This document shows, one piece after another, positions 7,839 through 14,939 of a stretch of DNA of 39,954 nt (position 1 is its first letter; each line of letters starts with the position of its first letter). The stretch lies in assembly GCF_004136635.1 (NCBI RefSeq), contig NZ_NOIU01000006.1, positions 1 through 39,954 of the forward strand, read 5' to 3'. The DNA comes from Rothia halotolerans (GTDB lineage: Bacteria; Actinomycetota; Actinomycetes; Actinomycetales; Micrococcaceae). A program made the translations under genes and the position numbers. The notes under the pieces were generated by a model. The model worked only from the letters and a program-made list of their open reading frames with translations, searched no databases and was not told the origin of the DNA.

Positions 7839-8524
7839 CGGGCGCCTCCCGTCGCGGTGAGGACCGTCCGGGAGATCCGCAGCATCTCGGCGGCGGAGGC
7901 CCGCGGGTCGGGGACGGCGGCGATCGCGGAGACCACGCACAGCCCGTCCACCGGCACGCCGGCGAGCTGGGTGGCGGTGGAGGCATTGATCCCCCCGATG
8001 GCGACGCCGGCCAGGCCGCCGGCGCGGGCGAGCTCCGCGCACTCGGCGGTCCCGTCGGGTCCCAGCGGGGCGGCGGCGTCGCCCTTGGTGGGCGTGGTCC
8101 ACACCGGCCCGATGCCCACGACGTCGGCGATCCCCTGCCCCACGGCGCGGCGGGTCTCCTCGGGGGTCGAGACGCTCAGGCCGACCATCAGTTCCGGGCC
8201 GAGCGCCTTCCGCGCTGCCTCGGCGCCGGCGTCGGACTGGCCGACGTGCAGGTGCAGGCCCAGCTCGGCGGCCACGGACAGCCGGTCGTTGACCACCAGC
8301 TCGACGCCGCGGCCCAGCGAGTCCTCGGCCTCGCGGACCGCGGCGGCGCAGGCGCGTGCCAGGCGCTCGAACTCGGCGTCGGTGGCCTGCTTGTCCCGCA
8401 CCTGGACGACGCCGGCGCCGCCCAGCGCGGCCTCGCGGACCACCTCGGGGACGCGCTCGGGGCCGCCGCACAGGGCCGTGTCGGTGATGAAGTACAGCGA
8501 GAAGTCGGTGCCGGCGGGGATCAT
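7835..8524 (-). CDS. thiE: thiamine-phosphate synthase
   Basis: TIM-barrel enzyme of 229 aa that joins HMP-PP and THZ-P to thiamine phosphate. Motifs: YFITDTALCG at the start, VVQVRDKQATDAEFERLA, ELVVNDRLSVAAELGLHLHVGQSD, VGIGPVWTTPTKGDA and VAIGGINASTATQLAG. The ATG at 8522-8524 overlaps the thiM stop (ATGA), and its own stop overlaps the thiD start in the same way, so thiM-thiE-thiD are translationally coupled. It combines the products of ThiM and ThiD. No thiC, thiG or thiS is present, so this locus serves salvage. Confidence 0.94.
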   Translation of the reverse strand: MIPAGTDFSLYFITDTALCGGPERVPEVVREAALGGAGVVQVRDKQATDAEFERLARACAAAVREAEDSLGRGVELVVNDRLSVAAELGLHLHVGQSDAGAEAARKALGPELMVGLSVSTPEETRRAVGQGIADVVGIGPVWTTPTKGDAAAPLGPDGTAECAELARAGGLAGVAIGGINASTATQLAGVPVDGLCVVSAIAAVPDPRASAAEMLRISRTVLTATGGAR

Positions 8525-9381
8525 CGGGCACCCTCCGCGCCCGGCAGGGCCGCCGAGTGCTCGAGTTCCACGAGCTCGGCCACGCCCGCGCCGTCCAGGG
8601 AGTGGAGCGCGTCCAGCCAGTCCGCGTGGAAGGAGCCCGGCCCGCGGGCGGTGCGCCCCGCCAGGGTCCCCGCCGCGCCGAGATGGGCGTGGGCGGCCAG
8701 GACCGCGAGGTGCGCGGACAGCCCCCGGCCGCGGGCCGCGCCCAGGTAGCCGGCGACGACGGCGCCCAGCGCGCACCCGGTCCCGATGACCAGCGGCATC
8801 AGCTCGTGCCCGCTGGTGAGCCAGGTGGTGCCCTCCGCTGAGACGACGACGTCGCGCTCGCCCGAGACGGCGACGACGCCGCCCGTCCTCCCGGCCAGCT
8901 CGGCCGCGGCCTCCAGCGCGGCCTCCACGGGATCGGTGGAGTCCACGCCGCGCCCGCCGGCGCCGCGCCCGGCCAGGCCGGTGATCTCGCTGGCGTTGCC
9001 GCGGATCGCGGCCGGGGCGAGGGAGAGGACGTCGCGGGCGAACTCGGTGCGCGGGGGCAGCCCGCCCACGGCCACCGGGTCGAGGACCCAGGGGACGCCC
9101 GCGGCCCGCGCGCCCTCGATGCCGGCGCGGTACGCCGTGAAGTTCTCCGAGGAGGGGTTGCCGACGTTGACCAGCACCCCGTCCGCCCCGCGGGCGAAGA
9201 TCCCCGCCTCCTCCAGGCTGTCCACTATGGCGGGGGCCGCGCCGACGCTCAGGAGGACGTTGGCGCTGATCTCCCGCACCACGGAGTTGGTCATGGCGTG
9301 GACCAGGGGGTGGGCCGCGCGGGCGGCGTCGACGCAGGCGGCGATCCCGTCCCGGTCGATGGGTGCGCTCGAACTCGTCAT
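8521..9381 (-). CDS. thiM: hydroxyethylthiazole kinase
   Basis: Salvage kinase of 286 aa that phosphorylates hydroxyethylthiazole to THZ-P. Seen: PLVHAMTNSVVREISANVLLSVGAAPAIV, VGNPSSENF, WVLDPVAVGGLPPRT, IRGNASEITGLAG and the catalytic GTGCALGAVVAGYL. Start ATG 9379-9381 is 8 nt after GAAGGGA, which is also the conserved 3' strand of the TPP riboswitch, so expression is probably controlled at translation initiation. It is the first gene of the thiM-thiE-thiD-(tenA) unit. Confidence 0.95.
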   Translation of the reverse strand: MTSSSAPIDRDGIAACVDAARAAHPLVHAMTNSVVREISANVLLSVGAAPAIVDSLEEAGIFARGADGVLVNVGNPSSENFTAYRAGIEGARAAGVPWVLDPVAVGGLPPRTEFARDVLSLAPAAIRGNASEITGLAGRGAGGRGVDSTDPVEAALEAAAELAGRTGGVVAVSGERDVVVSAEGTTWLTSGHELMPLVIGTGCALGAVVAGYLGAARGRGLSAHLAVLAAHAHLGAAGTLAGRTARGPGSFHADWLDALHSLDGAGVAELVELEHSAALPGAEGAR

Positions 9382-9383
9382 GC

Positions 9384-9466
9384 TGACGATCCCTTCGCTA
9401 GTGCTGGCTAGATCAGGTTCAAAGGGTGTGATCTCAGCCCCCGTCCGGCGGGGGCACCCCTTGTCA
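9384..9466 (-). promoter_or_regulatory. TPP riboswitch (thi box)
   Basis: Read on the minus strand this leader holds the conserved TPP elements in order: GGGGTGC, GGGGCTGAGA, ACCCTTTGAACCTGATC and GCGAAGGGA. The closing stem P1 can form from TGAC (9466-9463) and GTCA (9387-9384). The 3' element GAAGGGA (9396-9390) lies 8 nt before the thiM ATG and is a good Shine-Dalgarno, so ligand binding should close it off and reduce translation. Represses the salvage operon when thiamine pyrophosphate is plentiful. Confidence 0.95.
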
Positions 9467-9481
9467 TGGGTGTGGACGGCG

Positions 9482-10288
9482 TCATCGCGCCCACGTCCCC
9501 ACCCTATCGGGAAGCCCGGGGAGAGGACGTATTTCGATCCCGGCATGACTATCCACAAGAGTTACCCACAGTGTGGAGAACTTACACGGGCGTGGTTAGT
9601 GACGGGCGTCATGGCCGGCGGATGACGACGTCGTGCGGTCGCCGCAGGTCCGCTCCCGCCCGTATCCGGGGTGAAAAGAGGGACGAAAGCATGCCGCAGC
9701 CGATATACAGGGGGCCGAACCAGGGGATATCCCCCTCGATCTCCCCTTCATCGTCCACACTTGTGGATAAACATCTGCACAAACCGTGGAGAACTCATCG
9801 GTACCCACGGCCTACCTGTGGATGACTGTGGATAAATCGACCTTCTTGTGGATAACGACAGTGCGGTGTGCATATCGGCCAGCAGCCCGAAAACCCCGGG
9901 AAATCAACGATCTCTCAACCTCAGCGTCCCACCGCGAGGCCCTCGACTCCACAGAAGGGGATGATATCCACAGGCCCTGTGCACAAACCGACCTCCACCG
10001 ACACGGATGGTATTCGAGCCGCCCCCGCCTTTCGAAAACCCTGGCGCAGCACCCTTTCCACCGTCCCCAGTCGCCCCTCGAGGCCCTTCCCTTCGCAGAC
10101 GTATTCGATCTGTGCACATCGAAATCCACTCCTGTGGATAACTTTCTCCACGGATGTGGACCATCCCCAGGACCTGCTCCCCGGAACCGCTCGGCCTGGG
10201 TAGAGTGGCACGTGTGCGGCGAGTGTTAGCCGCGTCACTCACCGGCGCCCGATGGGCGGCGATCGCACCGATCGCAGGAAGGAAGACC
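9482..10288. other. gene-free, AT-richer region with DnaA-box cluster
   Basis: About 800 bp lies between the thi riboswitch and the aldehyde dehydrogenase gene. No reading frame here has plausible coding bias. GC falls to about 50 % in the core (31 of 60 in 9781-9840). It contains the DnaA-box cluster described separately and a perfect 12-bp palindrome GGGGATATCCCC at 9723-9734. Promoters for the two flanking operons must also lie here. Confidence 0.7.
9549..10163. repeat. cluster of DnaA boxes (TTATCCACA / TGTGGATAA)
   Basis: Four perfect boxes read TGTGGATAA on the plus strand: 9762-9770, 9827-9835, 9847-9855 and 10133-10141. One-mismatch boxes lie at 9549-9557, 9562-9570 and 9964-9972 (plus-sense TTATCCACA type), and at 9572-9580 and 9817-9825 (reverse). 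Weaker copies are at 9751-9759, 9785-9793, 10144-10152 and 10155-10163. The perfect boxes share one orientation. This density is typical of an origin or a DnaA-titrating locus; dnaA and dnaN are not adjacent. Confidence 0.85.
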
Positions 10289-11779
10289 ATGGCCCTCAGG
10301 AACACCCTCTCGACCGTCCGGGTCACCGCCTCGGAGGAGGTGCGGGACCTCGTCGCCGACGCCGCCCGCGCGTTCGCCCCGTGGAAGCGCACTCCTCCCC
10401 GCGAGCGCGCCCGGGTCCTCGACGCCATCGCCCTCGCCCTCGACGCCGCGGCCGAGACCCTGATCCCCGTGGCGCTGCGGGAGACCCGCCTGCCGGAGTG
10501 GCGCCTGCGCGACGAGCTCACCCGCACGACCTTCCAGATCCGCCTCTTCGCCGAGGCCCTGCGCGACGGCGGCTTCCTGGACGCCAGGATCGACCACGCC
10601 GACCCGCAGTGGCCCGCCGGGGCGCCCCGTCCGGACCTGCGGCGGATGAAGGAGCCGCTGGGCCCGGTCGCGGTCTTCGCCGCCAGCAACTTCCCCTTCG
10701 CCTTCTCCGTGGCGGGCGGGGACACCGCCTCGGCGCTGGCCGCGGGCAATCCCGTGATCGTGAAGGCCCATCCCGGGCACCCCGAGCTCTCCCTGGCCAC
10801 CGCCGAGGTCGTCGCCGCCGCGATCGAGGAGGCGGGAGCGGACGCCGGGCTCCTCTCGCTGGTGCACGGCACCGAGGCGGGACGGCTCCTCGTCACGGCC
10901 CGGGAGGTCAGGGCGGCGGGCTTCACGGGGTCGATCCCGGGCGGGAGGGCACTGTTCGACCTGGCCCAGCGCCGCCCGGACCCCATTCCCTTCTACGGCG
11001 AGCTCGGCAGCAACAACCCCGTCTTCGTGACCCCGGCGGCCGCCGAGCGGCGGGCCGAGGAGATCGCGGAGGGATTCGTCGAGTCCGTGACCGGCCGGAT
11101 GGGCCAGATCAGCACCAAGCCGGGCACGCTCGTCGTCCCGCGCGGCTCGAGGATCGTGGAGCTGCTGGAGGAGGCGGAGCTGCCCGGCCCCGCCCCGATG
11201 CTCAACGACCGGCTGCACGGGGAGTACGAGCGCTCGCTGGCCCAGTTCAGCGCGCGCCACGGCGTCGAGCCCCTGCACGGCGGGCGCTCGGGCGCGGTCA
11301 GGCCGGGGGCGGACCCCTCCCCCGCCATCCTGATCACCCAGGCCGACTACCTCCACGCCAATGCCAGGCAGCTGCAGGAGGAGTGCTTCGGGCCGGCCTC
11401 GCTGGTGGTCACCTACGGAGAGGGCGAGGACCTGGCCGAGCTGGCGGGCCTGTACGAGGGGCAGCTGACGGCCACCGTCCACGCGGAGCCGGAGTGCGAC
11501 GTCGAGGCCCTGCTCGAGGTGCTCGCCGAGAAGGCGGGCCGGGTGCTGTGGAACCAGTGGCCCACCGGCGTGTCCGTCACGCACGCCCAGCAGCACGGCG
11601 GGCCCTACCCCGCCTCGACCGCGCCGGGCAGCACCTCGGTGGGCACGGCCGCGATCGAGCGGTTCCTCCGCCCGGTGGCTTACCAGGGCTTCCCGCAGGA
11701 GCGCCTGCCCGAGCCGCTGCGGGACGACAACCCGTGGGGCTGCCCGCGGCTGGTGGACGGGAAGCCGGAGGAGGCCTGA
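10289..11779 (+). CDS. aldehyde dehydrogenase, ketoglutarate-semialdehyde type, catalytic Cys replaced by Ser
   Basis: ALDH-superfamily protein of 496 aa, closest in layout to the NADP-dependent alpha-ketoglutarate semialdehyde / long-chain aldehyde dehydrogenases. Seen: the nucleotide-binding stretch GPVAVFAASNFPFAFSVAGGDT, VIVKAHPGHP, TGSIPGGRALFD, the general-base Glu E238 in PFYGELGSNNPVF, and C-terminal EECFGPASLVV. The family's catalytic motif GQFCTxPG reads GQISTKPG here, so the nucleophile is Ser (S275, codon AGC 11111-11113). The gene is full length with normal codon bias, so this is not simple decay. It may be inactive in oxidation or may have another role. Start ATG 10289 follows AGGAAGG. 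No sugar-acid pathway genes are adjacent. Confidence 0.85.
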   Translation: MALRNTLSTVRVTASEEVRDLVADAARAFAPWKRTPPRERARVLDAIALALDAAAETLIPVALRETRLPEWRLRDELTRTTFQIRLFAEALRDGGFLDARIDHADPQWPAGAPRPDLRRMKEPLGPVAVFAASNFPFAFSVAGGDTASALAAGNPVIVKAHPGHPELSLATAEVVAAAIEEAGADAGLLSLVHGTEAGRLLVTAREVRAAGFTGSIPGGRALFDLAQRRPDPIPFYGELGSNNPVFVTPAAAERRAEEIAEGFVESVTGRMGQISTKPGTLVVPRGSRIVELLEEAELPGPAPMLNDRLHGEYERSLAQFSARHGVEPLHGGRSGAVRPGADPSPAILITQADYLHANARQLQEECFGPASLVVTYGEGEDLAELAGLYEGQLTATVHAEPECDVEALLEVLAEKAGRVLWNQWPTGVSVTHAQQHGGPYPASTAPGSTSVGTAAIERFLRPVAYQGFPQERLPEPLRDDNPWGCPRLVDGKPEEA

Positions 11780-11859
11780 GGGGCCTGCAGGGGTTGAGGG
11801 CGGCAGGCGCCGCAGGAACCCCGAGGAAGCGGCGCAGGACGCACCCACGGGAGGATCGC

Positions 11860-12324
11860 ATGGCTGATGGGCTGACGAGAGACGCGGGCGGCCTCGCGAG
11901 GCACGCCGACCTTCTCCTGAAGAGCGCCGATCTGGCTTCGCGCCTCCCGGGGGTCGACGCCGGCTCCCCTTGGTCCGCGCAGTCCCTGATGAGCGCCGAG
12001 AAATCATTGCTGACGTCGGAGGAGGTCGCGCTGGATGACTACGCCGCGTTCATCGGGAGAGGGCTCGTCGAGCGTTTCGGCGGGGCCTGGGTCGATGTCA
12101 GCGATCATGTCAGTCGGCCCGGCGCCGAGGTCAACGTCGTCGGGATCGCCTACCCGGACATGGAGCATACGGACATCCTGAACAGCGTCGTGCACCTCGC
12201 ACGGCTGGAGCGGTCCGGCACCCACTGGGTCAGCCTCTTCGAGTCGAACGACGTCCTGCGGGCGCGCCGCGGCTCCGGCCCCTGCGGTGGGCGGACCCGG
12301 CGGGACGACGAGGAGCCGGCCTAG
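11860..12324 (+). CDS. hypothetical protein, 154 aa
   Basis: Not recognised. A soluble, acidic 154-aa protein with mixed alpha/beta character: a helical N-terminal third (LARHADLLLKSADLASRL), then LTSEEVALDDYAAFIGRGLVERFGG, a beta-rich stretch around EVNVVGIAYP, and a basic tail ending RRDDEEPA. No signal peptide or membrane segment. ATG 11860 follows GGAGG with 6-nt spacing. It lies about 80 nt after the aldehyde dehydrogenase on the same strand and may be co-transcribed. Its stop overlaps the stop of the convergent phzF in a shared CTAG. Confidence 0.7.
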   Translation: MADGLTRDAGGLARHADLLLKSADLASRLPGVDAGSPWSAQSLMSAEKSLLTSEEVALDDYAAFIGRGLVERFGGAWVDVSDHVSRPGAEVNVVGIAYPDMEHTDILNSVVHLARLERSGTHWVSLFESNDVLRARRGSGPCGGRTRRDDEEPA

Positions 12325-13145
12325 ACCTCGATCTCGCCCCGGACGCGCAGCGCGGCGCGGCCGCCCACCCAGATCTCCCGGCCCTCGTCGACGATCCGGA
12401 TGCGTCCGTCGCGTCCCACCCGGCTGCCCTGGACGGCGGTGTACCGGTCCGGCACGAGGCCGCGCTCGCGGAGCCACTGGGCCACCGCGCCGTTGAGGCT
12501 GCCGGTCACGGGATCCTCACGGTCGACGCTGATGGCCCTCACCTCGTAGGCGTGCTCGCCGCCCGCGGGCTCCAGCCCCACGAGGCCGTACTTCAGGCCG
12601 CCGGTGCCGGGGACGGGGTTCGCGGCGCGCACGGCGTCGGCGTCGGGAAGCTGGAGGATGCGCCAGCCCGGGCCGTTGTCCCCCCATGCCGCCGCCACGA
12701 CGTCCTCCACGGCGACGCCGGCCAGGGCGGCGATCTCCGCCGTCTCCCCGGGCGTGAGCGGGTCCGCGCGCAGGCGCGGCGGGGTCGCGAAGAGCAGCAG
12801 GCCGGCCTCGCGGCGCACGGGGATCAGGCCGGCCTCGCACTCCTGGACGATCTCCGCCCCGGCCGCCGGCTCGTGGCCCAGGGCCAGCCAAGCGCGCGCG
12901 GTGCCCAGGGTCGGGTGCCCGGCGAAGGGCAGCTCGCCCGAGGGGGTGAAGATGCGGACCCTGTAGTCGGCCTCGGGCCGGCGGGGGCGGAGCAGGAAGG
13001 TCGTCTCGGAGAAGTTGGTCCAGGCCGCGATGCGGGCCATCTCCTCGGTGCTCAGGTCCTCGGCCTCGGCGACCACGGCCAGCGGGTTTCCGGAGAACGG
13101 GCCCGAGGCGAAGACGTCGACCTCGAAGAACGGCAGGCTGGGCAT
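12321..13145 (-). CDS. PhzF-family isomerase/epimerase
   Basis: Cytoplasmic two-domain protein of 274 aa of the PhzF / diaminopimelate-epimerase fold. Seen: FFEVDVFASGPFSGNPLAVV at the start, the catalytic Glu in WTNFSETTFLL (about residue 47), RIFTPSGELPFAGHPTLGTA, and the second-half counterpart DPVTGSLNGAVAQWL. Family members isomerise small acidic substrates; only PhzF proper acts in phenazine synthesis, and no phenazine genes are present, so the substrate is unknown. ATG 13143-13145 follows AGGAA. Diverges from the OhrR-like regulator, which might control it. Confidence 0.88.
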   Translation of the reverse strand: MPSLPFFEVDVFASGPFSGNPLAVVAEAEDLSTEEMARIAAWTNFSETTFLLRPRRPEADYRVRIFTPSGELPFAGHPTLGTARAWLALGHEPAAGAEIVQECEAGLIPVRREAGLLLFATPPRLRADPLTPGETAEIAALAGVAVEDVVAAAWGDNGPGWRILQLPDADAVRAANPVPGTGGLKYGLVGLEPAGGEHAYEVRAISVDREDPVTGSLNGAVAQWLRERGLVPDRYTAVQGSRVGRDGRIRIVDEGREIWVGGRAALRVRGEIEV

Positions 13146-13344
13146 GAGGGTTCCTGACGGGGCTGGGATGGGGCTCGGCCGGGCTCACGGGCGCCCGGGG
13201 GCCGACTCTCCCAGGACCGTACCAGGGTCGGGGGCGCTCCGGACGGAAGGGCGGCCGCACCGGCCGCCGGACGAGAGCGGGGCCGTGGTCCGCCCCTCGG
13301 GTATCATGAGCACGCAGCGCACGGCGAGGACTCCGGGAGGGCAC

Positions 13345-13806
13345 ATGGACGACGAGGCGCCGGAGGATCCTCTGGCCCTGGAGAGCCAGATCTGCTTCGC
13401 GCTCTCCCTGGCCTCGCGCAGCGTCGTGGCGGCCTACCGGCCCGTCCTCGAGCCGCTCCGGCTGACCCATCCGCAGTACCTGGTGATGCTCGCCCTCTGG
13501 GAGCACGAGCCCCTCTCCCTCACGCAGCTCAGCGAGAAGCTGTCCATGAACCCGGGAACCGTCTCACCCCTCATCAAGCGGCTGGAGGCGCTGGGCTACG
13601 TGCAGCGCGGCCGGGCCCGCGAGGACGAGCGCGCGCTCGCCATCGTGCTCACCGCGGAGGGTCGGCGGCTGCGCCGGCGGGCCGAGGAGATCCCGGGGAT
13701 CATGATGGGCAAGCTCGGCATGGACGTCGAGGAGCTGAAGGCCCTGCATGCGAGCATGATGAAGCTGATCCGCGCGGCCCGGGCCTCGGGGGACCTGCCT
13801 GGCTGA
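13345..13806 (+). CDS. ohrR: MarR-family regulator, OhrR type
   Basis: Winged-helix repressor of 153 aa. The N-terminus LESQICFALSLASRSVVAAYRPVL followed by LTHPQYLVMLALWEHEPLSL is the OhrR signature. C17 matches the redox-sensing cysteine that organic hydroperoxides oxidise. The recognition helix lies at about LSEKLSMNPGTVSPLIKRLEALGYV, with wing residues EDERALAIVLT. ATG 13345 follows GGGAGG. OhrR usually sits beside ohr (organic hydroperoxide reductase), but no ohr is present here, so its target may be elsewhere or may be the divergent phzF-like gene. It resembles one-Cys OhrR proteins; no second C-terminal cysteine is seen. Confidence 0.85.
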   Translation: MDDEAPEDPLALESQICFALSLASRSVVAAYRPVLEPLRLTHPQYLVMLALWEHEPLSLTQLSEKLSMNPGTVSPLIKRLEALGYVQRGRAREDERALAIVLTAEGRRLRRRAEEIPGIMMGKLGMDVEELKALHASMMKLIRAARASGDLPG

Positions 13807-13873
13807 CGCGCCGACGGAGGCGGAACCACGCCGTTCGCGGGGGGCTGCGAAGCTCAGCGGCGCACGCCCCGGC

Positions 13874-14077
13874 TCACTCTCCCTGCCCTTGTTCCTGCTC
13901 CGCGAGCCACTGCCGGTGCAGATCCCGACGCCGCTCGTACTCGCGCTTCTCGCGCAGCCGGGGGTCGCTGCTGGAGCTGCCCTGCGGCGGGCCCACGACG
14001 TGCAGCAGGAGGAAGACCAGCCGCGATCTGATGCGGAATCCCCACGTGAAGGCGTCGTCTCCGGTCGGTTTGTCCAC
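13874..14077 (-). CDS. small hypothetical protein, 67 aa, behind a palindromic operator
   Basis: Not recognised. From GTG 14075-14077 it gives 67 aa with consistently GC-rich third positions, supporting real coding. The first half has one hydrophobic patch (RSRLVFLLLHVVGPP); the second half is a charged, probably helical stretch (LREKREYERRRDLHRQWLAEQEQ). GAGG lies close upstream (3 nt), so the ribosome-binding site is weak. A TTG 48 bases further upstream would lengthen it by 16 residues, but that start falls inside the 25-bp palindrome. Convergent with the OhrR-like gene. Confidence 0.5.
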   Translation of the reverse strand: MDKPTGDDAFTWGFRIRSRLVFLLLHVVGPPQGSSSSDPRLREKREYERRRDLHRQWLAEQEQGQGE

Positions 14078-14114
14078 TGCCTCGTCCCTTCGGTCCGGCG
14101 CTCTGCGAGATGTT

Positions 14115-14139
14115 TTGTACACCAATCATTAGTGTACAA
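14115..14139. promoter_or_regulatory. 25-bp near-perfect palindrome, probable operator
   Basis: TTGTACAC (14115-14122) and GTGTACAA (14132-14139) are exact inverse complements. The spacer CAATCATTA adds AAT/ATT symmetry, leaving only the centre base and one symmetric pair unmatched. It lies 38-62 nt upstream of the small leftward gene and downstream of the HNH gene. The form suits a dimeric TetR- or MarR-type repressor. Confidence 0.7.
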
Positions 14140-14198
14140 CGCCGCCCCTGCGGACCGATGAAGCCGGCCGGGCGGCCTCTCCTCGCGCCCCGCAGCCC

Positions 14199-14894
14199 TC
14201 AGCAGTCCGCCAGCACGTCCCTCATCGCCGCGCTCTCGCCCTGGGTCACCGTCAGCTCGTACTTGGACTTCACCTGGATCTGCCGGCCGACGTACTCGCA
14301 CCGGAACTGCGGGTTCTCGGGGAGCCACTGTGCGGCGCTCTTGGCGCCCTTGGAGTTGTTGGTCGGTCCGTCCACGGCCAGGAGGTTGTCCGGGTCGTTG
14401 AAGAACTCCACCCGCTGCCCCTCGTCCCAGGCGTAGGCCCCGGAGTACCAAGCCTGCGCGGCGGCGACGACGTGGTCGATCTGCACCTCCGAGGAAGTGT
14501 CGGCCCCTCGCCGGAAGTCGATGGCTTCACCGGTGTAGGGATCCTGCAGCACCCCCGTATCGACCCGGCAGCCGTCCCGGGCCACGACGTCGTCGAGGTC
14601 CCGCTGCAGGATCTCCTGGCGGGTGTCGCAGCGGTCGCCGTCCAGGTCTCCCCAGCCGTCGCCGAAGAGGGAACGCTGGTACCCCTCGCGGACCTCGGGC
14701 GCGACCTCCAGGCCGTCCAGTTCCCGGGCGGCCTCCTGGGCGCTGAGCGAGGTCGGCTCGGGCGCCGCCCGATCTTGGGAGAGGTCCAGGTTCCCGGTGG
14801 CCCACTGGATCGCCAGCACCACCAGCAGCACCACCCCCACCACCGCCATAGCGACGATCCTGTTCTGACGGCTGCGGCGGGACCGTGAAGGCAT
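14199..14894 (-). CDS. membrane-anchored HNH-type nuclease (DUF1524-like)
   Basis: A 231-aa protein with one N-terminal membrane helix (about 15-33: VAMAVVGVVLLVVLAIQWA) after a basic start, so anchored with its catalytic domain outside the cytoplasm, or secreted. The C-terminal half carries the HNH/DUF1524 pattern: VQIDHVVAAAQAWYSGA with the catalytic His, NDPDNLLAVDGPTNNSKG, then AAQWLPEN. Two Cys pairs could form disulfides. ATG 14892-14894 is preceded by GAGGAG at good spacing; an upstream ATG at 14936 is less likely. Actinobacterial members are thought to degrade environmental DNA; the substrate here is inferred. The GtrA gene lies just upstream on the same strand. Confidence 0.85.
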   Translation of the reverse strand: MPSRSRRSRQNRIVAMAVVGVVLLVVLAIQWATGNLDLSQDRAAPEPTSLSAQEAARELDGLEVAPEVREGYQRSLFGDGWGDLDGDRCDTRQEILQRDLDDVVARDGCRVDTGVLQDPYTGEAIDFRRGADTSSEVQIDHVVAAAQAWYSGAYAWDEGQRVEFFNDPDNLLAVDGPTNNSKGAKSAAQWLPENPQFRCEYVGRQIQVKSKYELTVTQGESAAMRDVLADC

Positions 14895-14939
14895 GGCGGG
14901 ACTCCTCGTGGGGAAGGTGAAGGAGGGGACCGCCATATT

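Noticed and set aside
9786-10229. Open frames on both strands inside the DnaA-box region
   Set aside because: No ribosome-binding site, no coding bias, no similarity; they are open only by chance across the box repeats.
9482-10288. Calling the DnaA-box cluster the chromosomal oriC
   Set aside because: dnaA, dnaN, rpmH and gyrB are absent and there is no clear AT-rich unwinding tract; I kept it as a cluster of uncertain role.
12321-12324. Shared CTAG carrying the stop codons of two convergent genes
   Set aside because: Real but unremarkable in compact genomes; noted in the gene entries only.
12321-13145. Phenazine biosynthesis locus suggested by the PhzF-like gene
   Set aside because: No other phz genes are present; PhzF-fold proteins are widespread isomerases of other substrates.
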